Below are positions 25,794-38,082 of a stretch of 64,000 bases of DNA, piece by piece; position 1 is the stretch's first letter, and each line of letters starts with the position of its first letter. The stretch is from Myrica gale (taxonomy: Eukaryota; Streptophyta; Magnoliopsida; Fagales; Myricaceae). The notes beneath the pieces are model-generated. The model saw only the letters and a list, made by a program, of their open reading frames with translations. It was not told the origin of the DNA and did not search any database. The stretch covers positions 1,798,001 through 1,862,000 of the forward strand of contig OZ005614.1 in assembly GCA_963930655.1 (NCBI GenBank), given 5' to 3'. Position numbers and translations under genes: made by a program.

Positions 25794-25997
25794 GGTGGGT
25801 TTGTTTAGTAAAATTTTAGTATTGTTAAAATTCTAAAATTTTAGGTATTGGGTTTAGTGAAAAAGTGAAGAGAGAGGTAATTTTTTATATTTTTGTAGTG
25901 AAACGTAATGATTTGATGGGGGGGAGAGAGATTATATTGTAATATTTTATTGTGTTAAAATTTTAGAGGGTGTAAAATTTTATAACACAAACACACC
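25794..25997. mobile_element. Tourist-like MITE, copy C
   Basis: Ends are GGTGGGTTTG and, inverted, GGTGTGTTTG. They are flanked by CTA on both sides (25791-25793, 25998-26000). The interior shares ATTGGGTTTAGTGAAAAAGT with the copy at 50.3 kb. A 3-bp target duplication and a TGTTTG-type terminus suggest the PIF/Harbinger superfamily. Confidence 0.6.
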
Positions 25998-26063
25998 CTA
26001 GAACATTTTATATGAGGAAATATTTATGTCATCCTATTGAGCAATTAAGTAAATAAGTAGTAG

Positions 26064-26076
26064 TTTAGAAAAAAAA
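26064..26076 (+). mobile_element. 13-bp poly-A insertion with 17-bp target duplication
   Basis: TTTAG plus A8 lies between two perfect copies of AAGTAAATAAGTAGTAG (26047-26063, 26077-26093). It appears to be an ultra-short retroposon tail. Confidence 0.5.
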
Positions 26077-26754
26077 AAGTAAATAAGTAGTAGAGTCAGG
26101 ACTAGAAAAGACAACAAGACCTTCAAAGTCGAAGAAACCAAAAAGCACTGTATTCTTAAAGCAAATGTATTTTATAAAAGAACTAGTATTATCATTCTCG
26201 TGGTGTCTAACCAAGTTATGCATTTACTAAAATCCAAAATAAGAAGATATTCACTGATAAAAATTCCATAACACTCGAAGCCTTTTATGATATAGCAATA
26301 GAGGTAATGTTACCTACCTTATTCCTTTCTCACAAAAGCCCCCATTCCAATTAGAGATATCTTCACCTACCCATGCGAGCCAAAAAGCAAAAACTAGAAA
26401 TTAGATTCTTTTTGTGGTGAAGGTAACAGATAAGAGGGAAAACAACATAAAGCCATTAACGAAAGACCGATAATTCAGAAAGCAATTCCTAGAACATTAC
26501 TTGACGCAAAAAATTTTCTGAGTCATTACAAATCTCTTTATAGCTATACTAACAGATAAATGACAAAAAAAAACAAAGCAAATCATAAATGAAATACCGG
26601 AAACCCACACACTATCTTCTTTTAGAAGACTAAAGAGGCAGAGTAATCGGTGGAATTTTTAGATTTAACAAAACAAAACATCAAGGCAGAATAACGAAGA
26701 TAGTTTTAAGCTTAGAAAAACAGCGATTATTAAAGCCTAGGTGGTATAGGATTA

Positions 26755-26900
26755 CCTTCGGGTTGCAGAGCCGAGATAACATGAAAGTGGAGAGAGGGCG
26801 ATGAACTGGGGTGTCAAATAGGGAACCACAACTCCGAGTTGAGCACCGAAAAGTCCTGATATATGTAGAGATTAGACGCAGGGCGAGAGAGTGAGCAAGG
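26755..26900 (-). promoter_or_regulatory. Probable non-coding first exon of the acyltransferase gene
   Basis: On the minus strand, a CT/C-rich exon-like stretch ends CCCGAAG followed by GTAATC at about 26757. Frames here are closed. An exon of this kind would explain how the ATG at 25410 is reached by splicing out the leader intron. Confidence 0.35.
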
Positions 26901-27270
26901 GCAGTAGAAGAACGCGAAAGAACGTGCGGGACAAATGAAGAAGAGAAAATCAGCCTATGGGAACGCGTGTTGTTAACTTGTTACAGTGAGCACGCCTGTG
27001 ATTTCATTTTTTTTTTTGTGTGTGTAACTAATCGAACACCAAAAGAAAAGAATTGGCGGCGTGCCTGGGCTTGGATCTTAATCAGTGAGACCCAATTATG
27101 ATGGGTTGGGCCTCTTACTGTACTATCCATGTGGGTTGGGCCGATATTAATTGTTGTATCACATGCGGGCATCTTTTACGCAACTACACTCGTCAAATTG
27201 ACTGTGAGGTATTTAAAAATTTCAGAAATTGACTGGTTAATATAATAATATATATAGTTGTCCCCAACCC

Positions 27271-27440
27271 AGTAACTCCGGGATACTCAGCGGTCAGCCC
27301 CGGAACTTATGTTGAAGAACTATCCTAATCCAATAACACATAAATGTGATGCTTATTGCTTTGGGATGGTCTTGTTTGAGAAAGTTGGGAGGAGGAGGAA
27401 CACCGTTACACCAGTGTCAGTCCTTCAGATAGCTCAACAA
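27271..27440 (+). pseudogene. Receptor-like kinase fragment (LR10/PR5K type)
   Basis: Only kinase subdomains VIII-IX are present. ACTCCGGGATACTCAGC encodes the TPGYSA activation-segment start. A short frame-shifting insertion follows, and then PELMLKNYPNPITHKCDAYC and FGMVLFEKVGRRRN continue in another frame. Plant rust-resistance (LR10-like) receptor kinases normally read DVYSFGM here. No ATP-binding or catalytic loop is present on either side, so this is a dead fragment. Confidence 0.7.
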
Positions 27441-27449
27441 GTACTGGAG

Positions 27450-28230
27450 GAAATTATTCCTAATGGTACAAGGATTCCACTCCTCATGACCAAATATGAA
27501 ATACAGATAGCTAGTTCTTAACAGAGAACAGATCAAAGTTTTAGCCCAGTCCCCTCTATGTAAAATTTGTCGTTTTTATTTTCCTTTTTGACAATTCATC
27601 TCATCTATTATTTTCGTAACGTGCCCCATATTGGTAGACTACGGAATATAGTAGTAGGGGGACTAGGGGCTGTGATTGTATACTTGGCATTCAAAGGGGA
27701 AGAAAACCAAGGTTCGACCAAAGGGATAAAAGCAATTTCTTCTCCGTTGACACACAGAAATAGTGTAATTTTCTATAAGAAATGAACAGGAAGAAGCCAG
27801 TTAGATTCTCATAACAGCAGCTTTGTTGTTGTGCTAAAATTGATTGCTTGACACGGTAGGGTTGAGGCTTTTTTCAAACGGTCAAAAATTGATTGTTGGC
27901 GATGTAGAAGACACCATTAAAGCACATGGAGAATTTCAGACATGATTTCCCTTTATTCCGACGAGAAAAAATTAACCACAAAGAAAGAGCTCTTGTAAAC
28001 TGTGAAAAGCATGGTCCGCTGGCGTCGAATGTTGTGGACTCTTTCCGACCAAAAAGAGACAAAAACGAGTTTCATATTTGGATAGCGACAGTGGGACAGA
28101 GTGGCTGTACAATATGCAATCTGCTTCTTGATTGGATGATTCAGATCAGAGTCATCATTCTGATTTAATCCCTCTTTAAATCAAGATAACCGCTACGAAC
28201 TTCAACGGCTTATCAATTTCTATAAATCCG
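27450..28230. other. Intergenic, no gene seen
   Basis: Spacer between the kinase relic and the KAKU4 leader. An 80-aa open frame at 27926-28168 has no recognisable motif. CT repeats at about 28250-28275 and 28345-28360 mark the KAKU4 leader. Confidence 0.4.
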
Positions 28231-28367
28231 CAGCCTCTCTCACTCACACACTCTCTCTCTCTCTCTCTGTGTACAGCTCGCTCCGTGTCTACCAGTGTTC
28301 CTTTTAAACTTTGCAACCAACTGTTTTCTCTCAGTTCTCTGTTTCTCTCTCTCTCTCTGTCGTTTCT

Positions 28368-31300
28368 ATGGTAACAGTTTTCAGATCTCGCCGGGAACCC
28401 GAGCCCCGATCGGGAGGGAAAATGGTCCGAGCCAGGCGAGCCGCAGGCGCGAGGACTCCGTACGAGCGGCCAAGATTGACGAATCCGAGTGCTCCCCAAA
28501 ACCCTAGTTGGCTCTCCAGACTCCTTTACTCCCCTACTCGTATGATTGCTAGCGGCGCCGGAAAGCTATTGTCCACCGTTTTCTCTCCCGAGTCTTCGCC
28601 CTCTTCTTCTTCTGCCTCGTCTTCAGAAGGTGATTCGAGTTCCGGTACGTGTATTTTTCTCTACTGTAATTTTGTACGCACTTTGATAGCGTTTTCTTTG
28701 GGAGAGGTGCATTTAATTCTAGGGTTTTGGGTCACAAGGTGCTGAAAAACAGTTGTGGAAGCAGTTCAGTATGAACTTCTACTATTGTTTGATGTTCTCG
28801 TGTTTAAAAGTTGAGGAAAATGTTGGAGAACACACCGTTGGGGCATTTTGGTTTTTGAAAATTATACGTAGCCCAAATGTGGCGTAGGGAGTAAAAACCG
28901 TCGGCCTTAGCATGATAACAGATGCGTAATGGTTAATTGCGCCCATTTTTATTTGCTCTAAAAACGAATAGAGGAATTCAAACTTCTTTCCTATTTACTA
29001 TGGCGACAATAAAGGGATGATTGCTTCTATGACTTATCAAAATGGCCGCGTCCCTGTCATGGTCGGCGTATGCTTCCGTTTGAGGTGGTGAATTGTAGCA
29101 GCCAGCTAGAAGTGGAAATAATGGTTGATCGTGATTCCATTTAAGCTTTGAACAATAGTGTTGAGTTCTCAAGGTATTTGTTCCTAAAGAGCTTAGACAG
29201 TGGTTAGGTGTTTTTGCGGGGAAAAAAAAGGAAAAAAGGAAAAGAGAGAAAAACAGCAGCATTATCAGCAGATAATCTTGTCCACCGAAGAGGAGGCTGC
29301 ATTGGTTGGGTGAAGATGGTAATATCTTTTTTTTGATAAATAAGTTAAACTTTATTAACGAACAAGGGAGGTGATAGTACAAGAGACTATACTGAAAACA
29401 CTAAAGCATACAAGCTAAAAAACTCAAAAAATCCGGAAGACCCTCGAAAGGAAAACCTAAGACCGAATTAGCCCACATAGGGTGAAGATGGTAATATCAG
29501 AGAATGCTCATAGATGTTAGATTAGGGGAGCTATGTCTCATAGGATAGTTTGACCCGCAATATTGCATGCATGGAGTGTGTGCTGGGGTTAATATGGCCC
29601 ATTTACAATACTCTTGTCAGTGGCATTTCAAATTAAAATGTCCTGACAGTTCTTTTGGCCTGCAAGCAGATTCTATGTTTCGCGTTAACTGTAACTTGAG
29701 AATATTGCCCGATGAACAACCATAGAGATAATGAACTTGCAACTTGGATGAAAGGTGTCAATGGCAGAAGTTGTAGCCATTTGGATGATGGGTGGTAGTA
29801 GTTGGAGCCACTGGATTAGTTCCTGGAGTGTGGTTTTGGAATGGCGAGCTGCAGAGGGTTGGTGGTGGGATGTTTCGCCAAAAACTGCTGGCAGAATAGG
29901 CTACTTATTGTCAGGCCAGTTGGTGGGACGGATTAGCAGGTTGTGGATCTGCATGTTCAAAGGGAGTCTAGTGTCCTGAAATTGGATGGCAGTGTTCTGA
30001 AACTTTATGCTTTTCTATGATCATGAATATCACAGATAACACAATACGTCAGAATAGAATAAGCTAATACCTGCCCGGAGGGCTCCTTCGTGCCTACCAT
30101 AACTAGTTATTTCGGTTTTCTACTGGCAGCTTAAACAATAACCCAGATTTATTTATTGTTCTGAGGAATAGAAATAAGTGGACAAACACTTTGTTGCGCT
30201 TTTTAGTTTCAGTTGTGTCTTTGCGTGTTTGTGCACACATATGGGCTTCCATGTTTGCTCGTCTGTGCTTAAGTTGTTTGAGAAATTGTATGCCTTTAAG
30301 TTTATCTTGATATTTTTAATTTGGGGAAGATTCACTGTCTGGGACTTGTTTTCTTATCTTTTACTCTTTTGCACCATTACACACTCTATGAGAGGCTAGA
30401 TGTCTATATTCGGGGCGTCCTTGATTTCTTCTAGTAGACTTGCTGAAGGAGGCATAAGTGACTGTTATTTGGTTGCCTTAGCTTTTCCAGTTTCAGGTCT
30501 GTCACATTCTTAACAAGATTAAAGCATATCCTCCTGATGTAAATCAATTCACGTGTCTGGCTGTTAAGCTGTTGACACTTTCTCTATTTTCTGTAATTAT
30601 TAGATAATTTGTAGTTATCCTTCCCAGTATGGGAAGAGAAGAATTTGCTTTTCTTTCAGATTCTTTTTACAGGATTTCTCTTTTGTTTTTTTTTTGGCAG
30701 AGGATGATGTTGAGAATGACAACAATGATATCTCTACTCGGAAGGTGAATGGATTGATACAGGTAACCGCAGTATCATTCTGTTTTATTGGTTTTGTTTT
30801 GAGAAATGGGTGATTCTACTGTAGGTATATGACAGACCTGTGTCCTCCATGATCTTATTTTTGTACGGGGTATGCTTAACGCACTCTTTCTGACAAATGA
30901 AACACTTCACTGTCCTTTTCATGGTCGGTTCATGTTAAGACTGCTCCCTCTGTCCCTAAGTAGTAGTCTACAGTGAGTTTGTGGCAGTTTCAGAGTCTAT
31001 GTAGCCAATTATTTAGTACAGACGGAAAATATGTTTCTTTCAGATGTGATACTGATTTTTATTCTTATATCAGAGGGACGGATTATCGCAGATGATCAAA
31101 CGCTTCAGTAAGGAGCCCCAAACACCAGTTGGCAAGAGTGAGACAAAGAGTGTAATTGAAAAGTTGCTTATGCGGGAAACCTTTTCGAGGTAATTTCAAG
31201 TTAACTTTCATTTTCTTGCTTAATTGTTTGCTCCGTCAATCACTTTTGTTCTTTCATCGTTTGCCTGTGATATTTTGTTTTTTGTTATCATGGGCAGTTT

Positions 31301-34300
31301 CTTTTCTTAATATAGTGGTTTTTAAAGAGGATACAGGACTTAGAAAAGGTTCACTTAAAAACAATTGTTAGTTCACAGGTAAACCCAAAACAATTGTTCT
31401 TGATCACTAATTGAAGTGCCATCTTTTTGCACATCCACTGCTAATAATAATTTCCTCTTTGTCTGGCTTAGATATTAAGAGTTCAGGTACAACCTAAAGC
31501 CAAATACGAACTTCTGCCACAACTCATGTTTATGTTTATCCGGAAAGTGTTAATAATTTTACTTATAAAAAAAATGTTTATCCAGAAAGTGTAATTAACA
31601 GCATTAATATGTTAACAAGTTTAGGCATCCATTATCCTGAACCATGTGTAAGAGTGTGAAATCGTATCACTAGTTCTGTTCTGTGGGTATCAACATACGA
31701 CATTTCTTCAGATTCATGTTGGATCTTCTTTTCTTATTTGACTTCAAGTGTTGTGTTCTCACCTCTGACCAGGGAAGAATGTGATCGACTGACAATGATT
31801 ATTAAATCAAGAGTTGTGGATTATCCCACTACTGAAGATGCAGAGGATGGGAGACCAAGGGAGATACTCAACAAAACAATTGGCAGTGGTATTGTTTACA
31901 ACTATAAAACTTAAAAGTTTAACCTTCTAATTATCCATATATGACGTTTTGGGTGTTAATAATAGTGCAGATCTGGACATGCCTGATCTCTGCAGCACTG
32001 CTGTTAGTGAGGCAAAAAAATGGTTAAAGGAGAAGAAGCTGACAGATTCTAAGTCTGAGTTTGATCATGGAACCTTCAGCTTAAATTCTGTCATTCCTCT
32101 ACCAGTTAGTGACTCTTTCAGATGGTCTCTTAGTGGAGTGTGTTGTCCAAAGTGCATGTGTTTCTTTGCGATTGCACGCAAACAGGCATACATATATGCA
32201 TTATATGCTAGTGTATTGTGCATTGATGTCTTGAGTAGAAATGCGGGATTGTTATCTTATTGTTTGCACATTTCCTTCTTCAATATACAAACTGCTTTTG
32301 CTCCTTTCTACAAATCTATATTCTTACTTAGCCTATTCAACTTGTACTAAGCTTTTTCTAGTATAATATGGTTGTGCTTTTCTGGGGAATCCTTAAACTT
32401 ATTTGTTCAGTATTTTGTAGAATTTCAACCTATGTCATTCATTTAACCCTCTGTCTGTGAACTCCTAAGTGGTCTGCTTTACATAGTGTTTGTGAAGCAA
32501 AATTTTAATAAAATTTTACTTTTATCAAACACACTTCAAAATGTTACCTTTACTTTTATCACTCATTCACCAATTCCAATACACCTCTTTTTTAACACCA
32601 ACATAAAATTTTAATAAAATTTTACTACCAAACACTATGTTACATAAACTACTTTGTTTTCTTAACATGCGTGCAATATTAAAAAAATCTCTACACCCTA
32701 GCTTTATGGTAACCGGTTAATTAGACCATATGTTAACCTCACCATCTTGTTGGATTCAGTGCATTTTAAGTTGCTGAGTAAGCCTACTTATCCAATCAAC
32801 TTCTGTCGCCATAGTTATAGTATCTAAACGCTTGCTTATACCTCATTCCGTATGGAGGCCAATAGTGGAATTTGTTTCCTTGTAGGGAAAGCTCTCAACA
32901 ATGAAATAATGATGCTACAATACAAGGAGATAAAGTCTATGAAGTACTGTTTAACTGAAAATATGTATCGCATATAGAGGCTAAAAATGTAACGAGTGGA
33001 ACTGCTGGTGCCTCTAGGAGTCTCTATACGTAATTCTGAGATAAATAGAATTTTCGTGGTACTTAACATATGAGCGGTGTAGAAAATTTTCCCTTTCAGA
33101 TTTCCAAGGGACTGGAGTAAAAATTTTGCAACAATAAAAGCTTGTTTTTGTATGTGGAAGCCATACTGGTTGCATTTCAAAACTGATTGTGACTGACTCA
33201 GGATACCGAAGTTGAAGTGGGTTCACCAGTTGATATGGCGAGATCGTACATGCGGGGACGTCCTCCATGGGCCTCTCCTGCCAACCATATTGAATTTAAA
33301 TCCCAATCACCAATAGGGATACAGCTTTTCAATGAAGAAACCCCATATTCAATTGGTGGGAATTCTGCATCCTCGAAGGTACCAACATTAGTTGTCTGGT
33401 TGCCGCTTCGTTTATATCTTTTATAATGATGTAGTACTTAATACTTTGGATCCTACATGAATGGTAAATAGAAGAGTGATTTCACCCTCAGTTTGGAAAC
33501 TGGGTCTCATTTCGTGATGGTAGTGTGTGGATACTTTATGGATATATGTATCCACAGTTTATGAAAGCTGGGATGGCGAACTCAATTTAATCAGAATTCA
33601 CTAATGGAGGTCAGGAAAATGATAAATGTGGTTGAAATAGAAAGCATAATTCTTCAAATTGATTAAGCAGGAGTAATGATACACATTATTATCTTGCTTT
33701 GACATGGGCAGCCTTCTTAGCATATTCCTATAATAACAGTTAGTGATATATATGATAAAGAGTAGTGACTGCAATCAGAAACATGGGACTGCATGTGTCT
33801 ATTTCATTTTCTTGCTTTGGTGACTCACATCTATCTGCACTTTCATGCCATTGAGAGGCGTTCTATCCAGTTTACTCAATCCATTAAAGACAGTTCTTTG
33901 TGTATCAGCCAGAGCCACTGTATAGTTGATGTATTTTCAGTATGATTGTTTGTTTGCAAAATGGTTCAGTGGTAAATCTGGCATCTTCGACAGTTGCAGA
34001 CTTCATTCCTTGAATTTCTCCGTAATTTGTTGACTTGTTAAGCTTCTAAGGTCAGCAGGGAAGCAAATTATTCCATTCATTATCTCTATCTGGTAATCAT
34101 CCATACACTTTCGAGTCAGTGCTTGGTTAAATCATGTTGATGTAATATGTCTACAGAACATTTCCATAATACTTTTTAGTAAGTTGGAACAGTTTGTACT
34201 ATTTTCTGCTTGCTGTGTTTGTTGCCTTACGAGATTGAGATAAAGGGGGGAAGGGAGTATTTCCTTCCGTGCATTCTGCTAACTCTATATTATGGTTCAT

Positions 34301-37300
34301 GTGCTGAAAATTGAATGCAGCTGAAAAGAAGGGGATCTTCAGGTACTGGCTCATGGAATATCCGGGAGGAAATACGAAGAGTGCGTTCCAAGGCAACAGA
34401 GGAGATGCTGAGAACCCTACCATCCTCTAAGATTGACTGGTCTGCCTTTGCTTTAGAGCATAAAAGTAGCCCAAAGTCCTTAGTGGCTGAAAACGTAGAA
34501 GATGGTAACGGAGATAAAATGCATGACTCTGCACAACCAATAGATGCATCATTGAACTTGACCATAGAACGAACAACATCCCATGGCTTCCCAGGTGTGG
34601 TTTTCGTTGCCAAGGAAATTTGTTATTCGAGTCATCTACTGTCATGAGTGGCTGAATAGATTGCCTAAGTGTCACAATTATATTAATTATCAGAAAAATG
34701 AAGTGTTTAATATGTAGAAATCTAAGACATGAAGTTTATTTTCTGTCCCTTTAGTTTCAATGATTCCAGTTGGGCTGCAAAAGGAAATTTTGTTGCACAA
34801 GCCAGCTATTAATGCTTCCGAACAAAATCAGGTACTTGCATGGTGGAATAGGAGTTTATATTCTATATATTACTGGTTTGGTGTACGTTCATTTCTCAGC
34901 ATAACATAATAGGTGTCATCGATTCATCTATTCTCTTTCTAGATTTTTTTGCAATTAGCTGATACCAAATGTGAAATTTTTTTGCTATAGTTCAAGTTAG
35001 AGAATCCTAACACAGTTTACCATTTCATTGTGAAGGAGTTGGAAGCTACTCAGATCATTGAGGGAAAAGGTGGCGATCTTTTCTAATTATGTATTTCTGA
35101 CATTTATGTTTTACTTCAAGGCTCAAAGCACCATAATGAGACTTTTCTAGTACTATTATTAAATTTATTTGTTCCTTTGCTGTTAAACTGTTGCTAATGT
35201 TGCATCTGATTTTATCCCTCTAGTTAATAAGAATTGGGGCTACAATGTATATAAGCGCCAGCAAGACATTAAAATTTTCATTTAGTCCCACCAATAACAC
35301 TGAACTACATGCAGGTCTTCCATGTGATGTAGAGAAATAGAAAGAATGGAAAACGATTCAACAGGGACGGTTACCAAGACTTGGAAAGACCTCACAAACA
35401 ACCAGGCTCTAAAATGTTAAAACTTCAAATCCAGAAGCCTAAAATGTCGGGGTTTTCTGACAATGTAAATCAAGTAGACAAAACCTGTTAACACCTCCAT
35501 TCTCTTTTAGATGATTCTACAAGCTTTAGTGCCCTTTTGGTTTTTGTTGCTTTGATATTTTGCATCAGCTAGAACATTTATGCATGTACAGAAGTGTTTT
35601 ATCTCTCTTTTTCTCATGAAAGGAGGCTTTTCTAACTTTTAAAAACTGTCTGACATAGGCTTACAGAATGCCACGGAAGGAATATTAAGTGAGGGAGAAA
35701 GAATGCAACTATCGGGAGATATGGAGACTGTATCACCTGGGTTAGTTGATGTTTTTGCCTGAGATTGTTACTCCTAGGCAGCTCCAGAATCATGTATTGT
35801 TTGGTTGTCATTTTGTTTCATGCATTCGTGTGATGTTTTAACCCTTCATCTGGTGCTGTGTATATAAAGGGGTTCAACTCCTTAGTTAATATGCATGTTG
35901 CTTTACTATTGGGGTAATATATTATTCTTTCATGCAACATGCCAAAGGTCTTGTCTTGGTAATTATTAGCTAAAGGCATCTGTAGGGGTCGAATTGGCTC
36001 CGGTGTTCTATTGCTGGAGAGAGAGAGGGGCTTCGCGTGTAACTTAATTTTCGGAGCAAAGATGGGAGAATTGGGGACCCTTGTTATAGCTTGATGAGTG
36101 GAACTCCTATATATGGTGTTCCAATCTTAAATTGCTTAACAGCGAGTGTGGAGAAGCGGGACCCCCTGTATTCTACCCCGAGTGAATTATGGAACGAGAT
36201 TTTACATCAGGTGCTAGCATTTGTATTCGTCTGATCTCCAAATCATATGTGAGTTCATGGCTGAACAATTAAGAGTGTGCACTTTCTTTCTTCCAAACTC
36301 TGGTGAAATGATTCATCTACGTAACATTTCCTCTCCTTATGAGGAAAACTTCAGGATTTTTGAGAAAGAACTATTGGAGACTCCGTCCAACAAATTTCCA
36401 TCCTTGTTTTTTCATGGTTACGCCTTCGTGTGCATGTTTGATTGTAACACGGCTGTCCCAGTTTAGATTTATGTTGTCTTATACATGGACCCACCTTTCG
36501 CTGTCAATGCAAAAAACCATGCCTAACAGACCCTTGGAAGTATTAAACACATTGCCAACAGCTCACTATCATAACCCCTATTGAAACTCTGGTTTTTTTT
36601 TAACTTTATTGCCTCTATGCACCATAGCAATGCTGGTCCTGTCAATGTTGATGCACTCACGGAAGCTATGGCCACAAATGAGCAGGATGATTATAGACTG
36701 GGAGGAACCATACAAGGTGAGAGTTCTAGACCATCAGTTCCCTTGTACATTGGAAACAGACAAGAAGTCGTCGTTACATAATATCTTGACTATTTATTTG
36801 TTAAGGTATAATGAAGCAACAAAATAGGAATTGTCTAGATGACAGAAAAGGCTTGTCATCAAAAGAAGTGGCCGGAACAGCAAGTGCACTTGCCGCAAAT
36901 GGTTTCCCTTCTTCAGGATCTAGGTAAAGGGCGGTTCGGTTCTTCTTTTCAGTAGCACACTATTGAAAAGTATTCCCATTAAAACAGGTCATCTCTCTTT
37001 CAGCTTGTCTGCAGGACGAGATAATGAACAAAATGCTGTGCCACGCGATGAGGAACACAATAACTATAGTTCAGGCTATGATAAGATAGCTGCAGGTGCC
37101 CCTACGGAAGTAACTTGCGAGCTTTTGAGTGAAGCTTCTATTGAGATCCCAAATATAAACCAAAATGATAGCATAGCCGATGGCTCCCTGGACAGTTCTG
37201 GTGTGCAATATGAAGAGTTATCAGAGGACCAGTCCCAGCCAAGTTCAAAACAGAGTGAAGGAGGCAATGCTAGCCTCGTACAGAAAATCAGCAGATATAA

Positions 37301-37346
37301 TAGGAGGGGCAGGGGCAGGGGTAGGGGTAGGGGTAGGGGTAAATGA
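28368..37346 (+). CDS. KAKU4: KAKU4-like nuclear envelope protein
   Basis: KAKU4 binds the plant lamin-like CRWN proteins at the inner nuclear envelope and affects nuclear shape. Exons: 28368-28644, 30701-30762, 31074-31189, 31773-31888, 31971-32104, 33202-33378, 34321-34594, 34755-34831, 34991-35069, 35659-35740, 36628-36716, 36806-36923 and 37004-37346 (1944 nt, 647 aa). Features are RSGGKMVRARR and TPYERP near the N-terminus, WLSRLLYSPTRMIASGAGKL, a Ser-rich tract, and then the conserved VIEKLLMRETFSREEC and RPPWASP. The C-terminus ends in RG repeats (GRGRGRGRGRGK), a known feature of the family. The start at 28368 is preferred over an in-frame ATG at 28311 because similarity begins there. 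The small exons 8-10 are the least certain, although phases agree throughout. Introns hold a LINE fragment, a MITE and a 23-bp retroposon tail. The position after REIL fits Arabidopsis At4g31430. Confidence 0.85.
29327..29479 (-). mobile_element. 5'-truncated LINE with 19-bp target duplication
   Basis: A 153-bp insertion in KAKU4 intron 1 begins with poly-T then GATAAATAAG, i.e. a minus-strand LINE 3' end with poly-A. It is flanked by perfect 19-bp copies starting GGGTGAAGATGG and ending AATATC (29308-29326, 29480-29498). No coding part remains. Confidence 0.8.
31551..31573 (+). mobile_element. 23-bp retroposon tail with 19-bp target duplication
   Basis: TAATAATTTTACTTAT followed by A7 sits between near-identical 19-mers starting ATGTTTATCC (31532-31550, 31574-31592; one mismatch), in KAKU4 intron 3. 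Confidence 0.65.
32482..32639. mobile_element. 158-bp Tourist-like MITE with TTA target duplication, copy D
   Basis: Inverted ends CATAGTGTTTG and CAAACACTATG are flanked by TTA on both sides (32479-32481, 32640-32642). A subterminal AAAATTTTAATAAAATTTTA motif occurs near both ends. A TTA duplication and this end structure are typical of PIF/Harbinger MITEs. It lies in KAKU4 intron 5. Confidence 0.75.
37300..37343 (+). repeat. GGGGCA/GGGGTA hexamer array coding for RG repeats
   Basis: Tandem AGGGGC and AGGGGT hexamers at the 3' end of KAKU4 encode alternating Arg and Gly. They resemble telomere repeats by eye but are in frame and coding. Confidence 0.85.
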
Positions 37347-37349
37347 TCC

Positions 37350-38080
37350 CAGATTTTCCTTTGTACTGCAACTGTGTTTCACTGTAGACTAGCCTAGGAA
37401 AGTATGGATAATGCCACGGCAAGCCATTTGTAAGTTATGAAATTGATAATTAGCTCAAATCAACTAGGCAGGCTTGTTTTCTTTCCCCATGCCTTTTTTT
37501 TTCTTTATGGTATGTGATTTAGGCCCCATTTATCCCAGCCGCCAAAATTTTGAAATAGCTGGGTGTGGTGTATGAGAATCCAATATGTGGTAAATGGCCG
37601 TTGGAGACATTTGATAATGCACCTTCTCTAGAACTGTTGTATATTTGGTTTGAAAGAGACAATATGCAGTTACATTGTGGGAAACTGGGAATGAGGGGGT
37701 GGATTAGGATGTCCTGTAATTTCCTGCTTGAATTGTATGGTTTAATTCGAATAGACATAAACATAATAAGTGTATTTGTCACTATTTAATGTTGTCTATG
37801 TAAAATTTCAAGCAACATAGGTCTTACAATAGTAGACTTGTATCTTTCTCTTATCTATCTCTCTTTATGTATTTCTGATGAGAAATTGTAGATGATCTTC
37901 ATCTATGAGAGGTTGTGGTCTTTGGACCCGACATTGGGATTGTTGAATTCAGATTTTCTAATGACAAGTGCAAATGAAATGAAAAATCAACAAAATGCTT
38001 GGATCAAAGTTCCATCTTCCACACCCAGTCCCTTCAACAAAGTGTCTCGTCTTTGTCCAAATAGTTTCACTATGGTAGGT
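37350..38080. other. KAKU4 downstream region, no gene seen
   Basis: Probable 3' untranslated region and spacer. No recognisable coding content. Confidence 0.4.
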
Positions 38081-38082
38081 AA

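Larger units (their letters stand above)
25687..26155 (-). pseudogene. Decayed partial duplication of acyltransferase exons 2-3
   Basis: Segments here repeat the intact gene in the same order. 25687-25720 matches 24771-24805 (exon 3 start, TATAGGTATGCATTT versus AATAGGTATGTATTT). 25752-25775 matches 24840-24870. 26140-26160 matches the exon 2 start region near 25018, sharing AGCACTGTATTCTTAAAGCA. Exon frames are lost. A MITE (25794-25997) and a 13-bp poly-A insertion (26064-26076) interrupt the copy. It sits inside the leader intron of the functional gene. Confidence 0.6.

Noticed and set aside
27926..28168. 80-codon plus-strand frame before KAKU4
   Set aside because: No motif, no splice context, composition like flanking spacer.
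28176..28499. 107-codon minus-strand frame over the KAKU4 leader
   Set aside because: Formed by CT/GA repeats and opposite the conserved KAKU4 N-terminus.
37300..37343. Telomere-like GGGGTA repeats
   Set aside because: The hexamers are in frame with KAKU4 and encode the RG tail typical of the family; unit is not the plant telomere heptamer.
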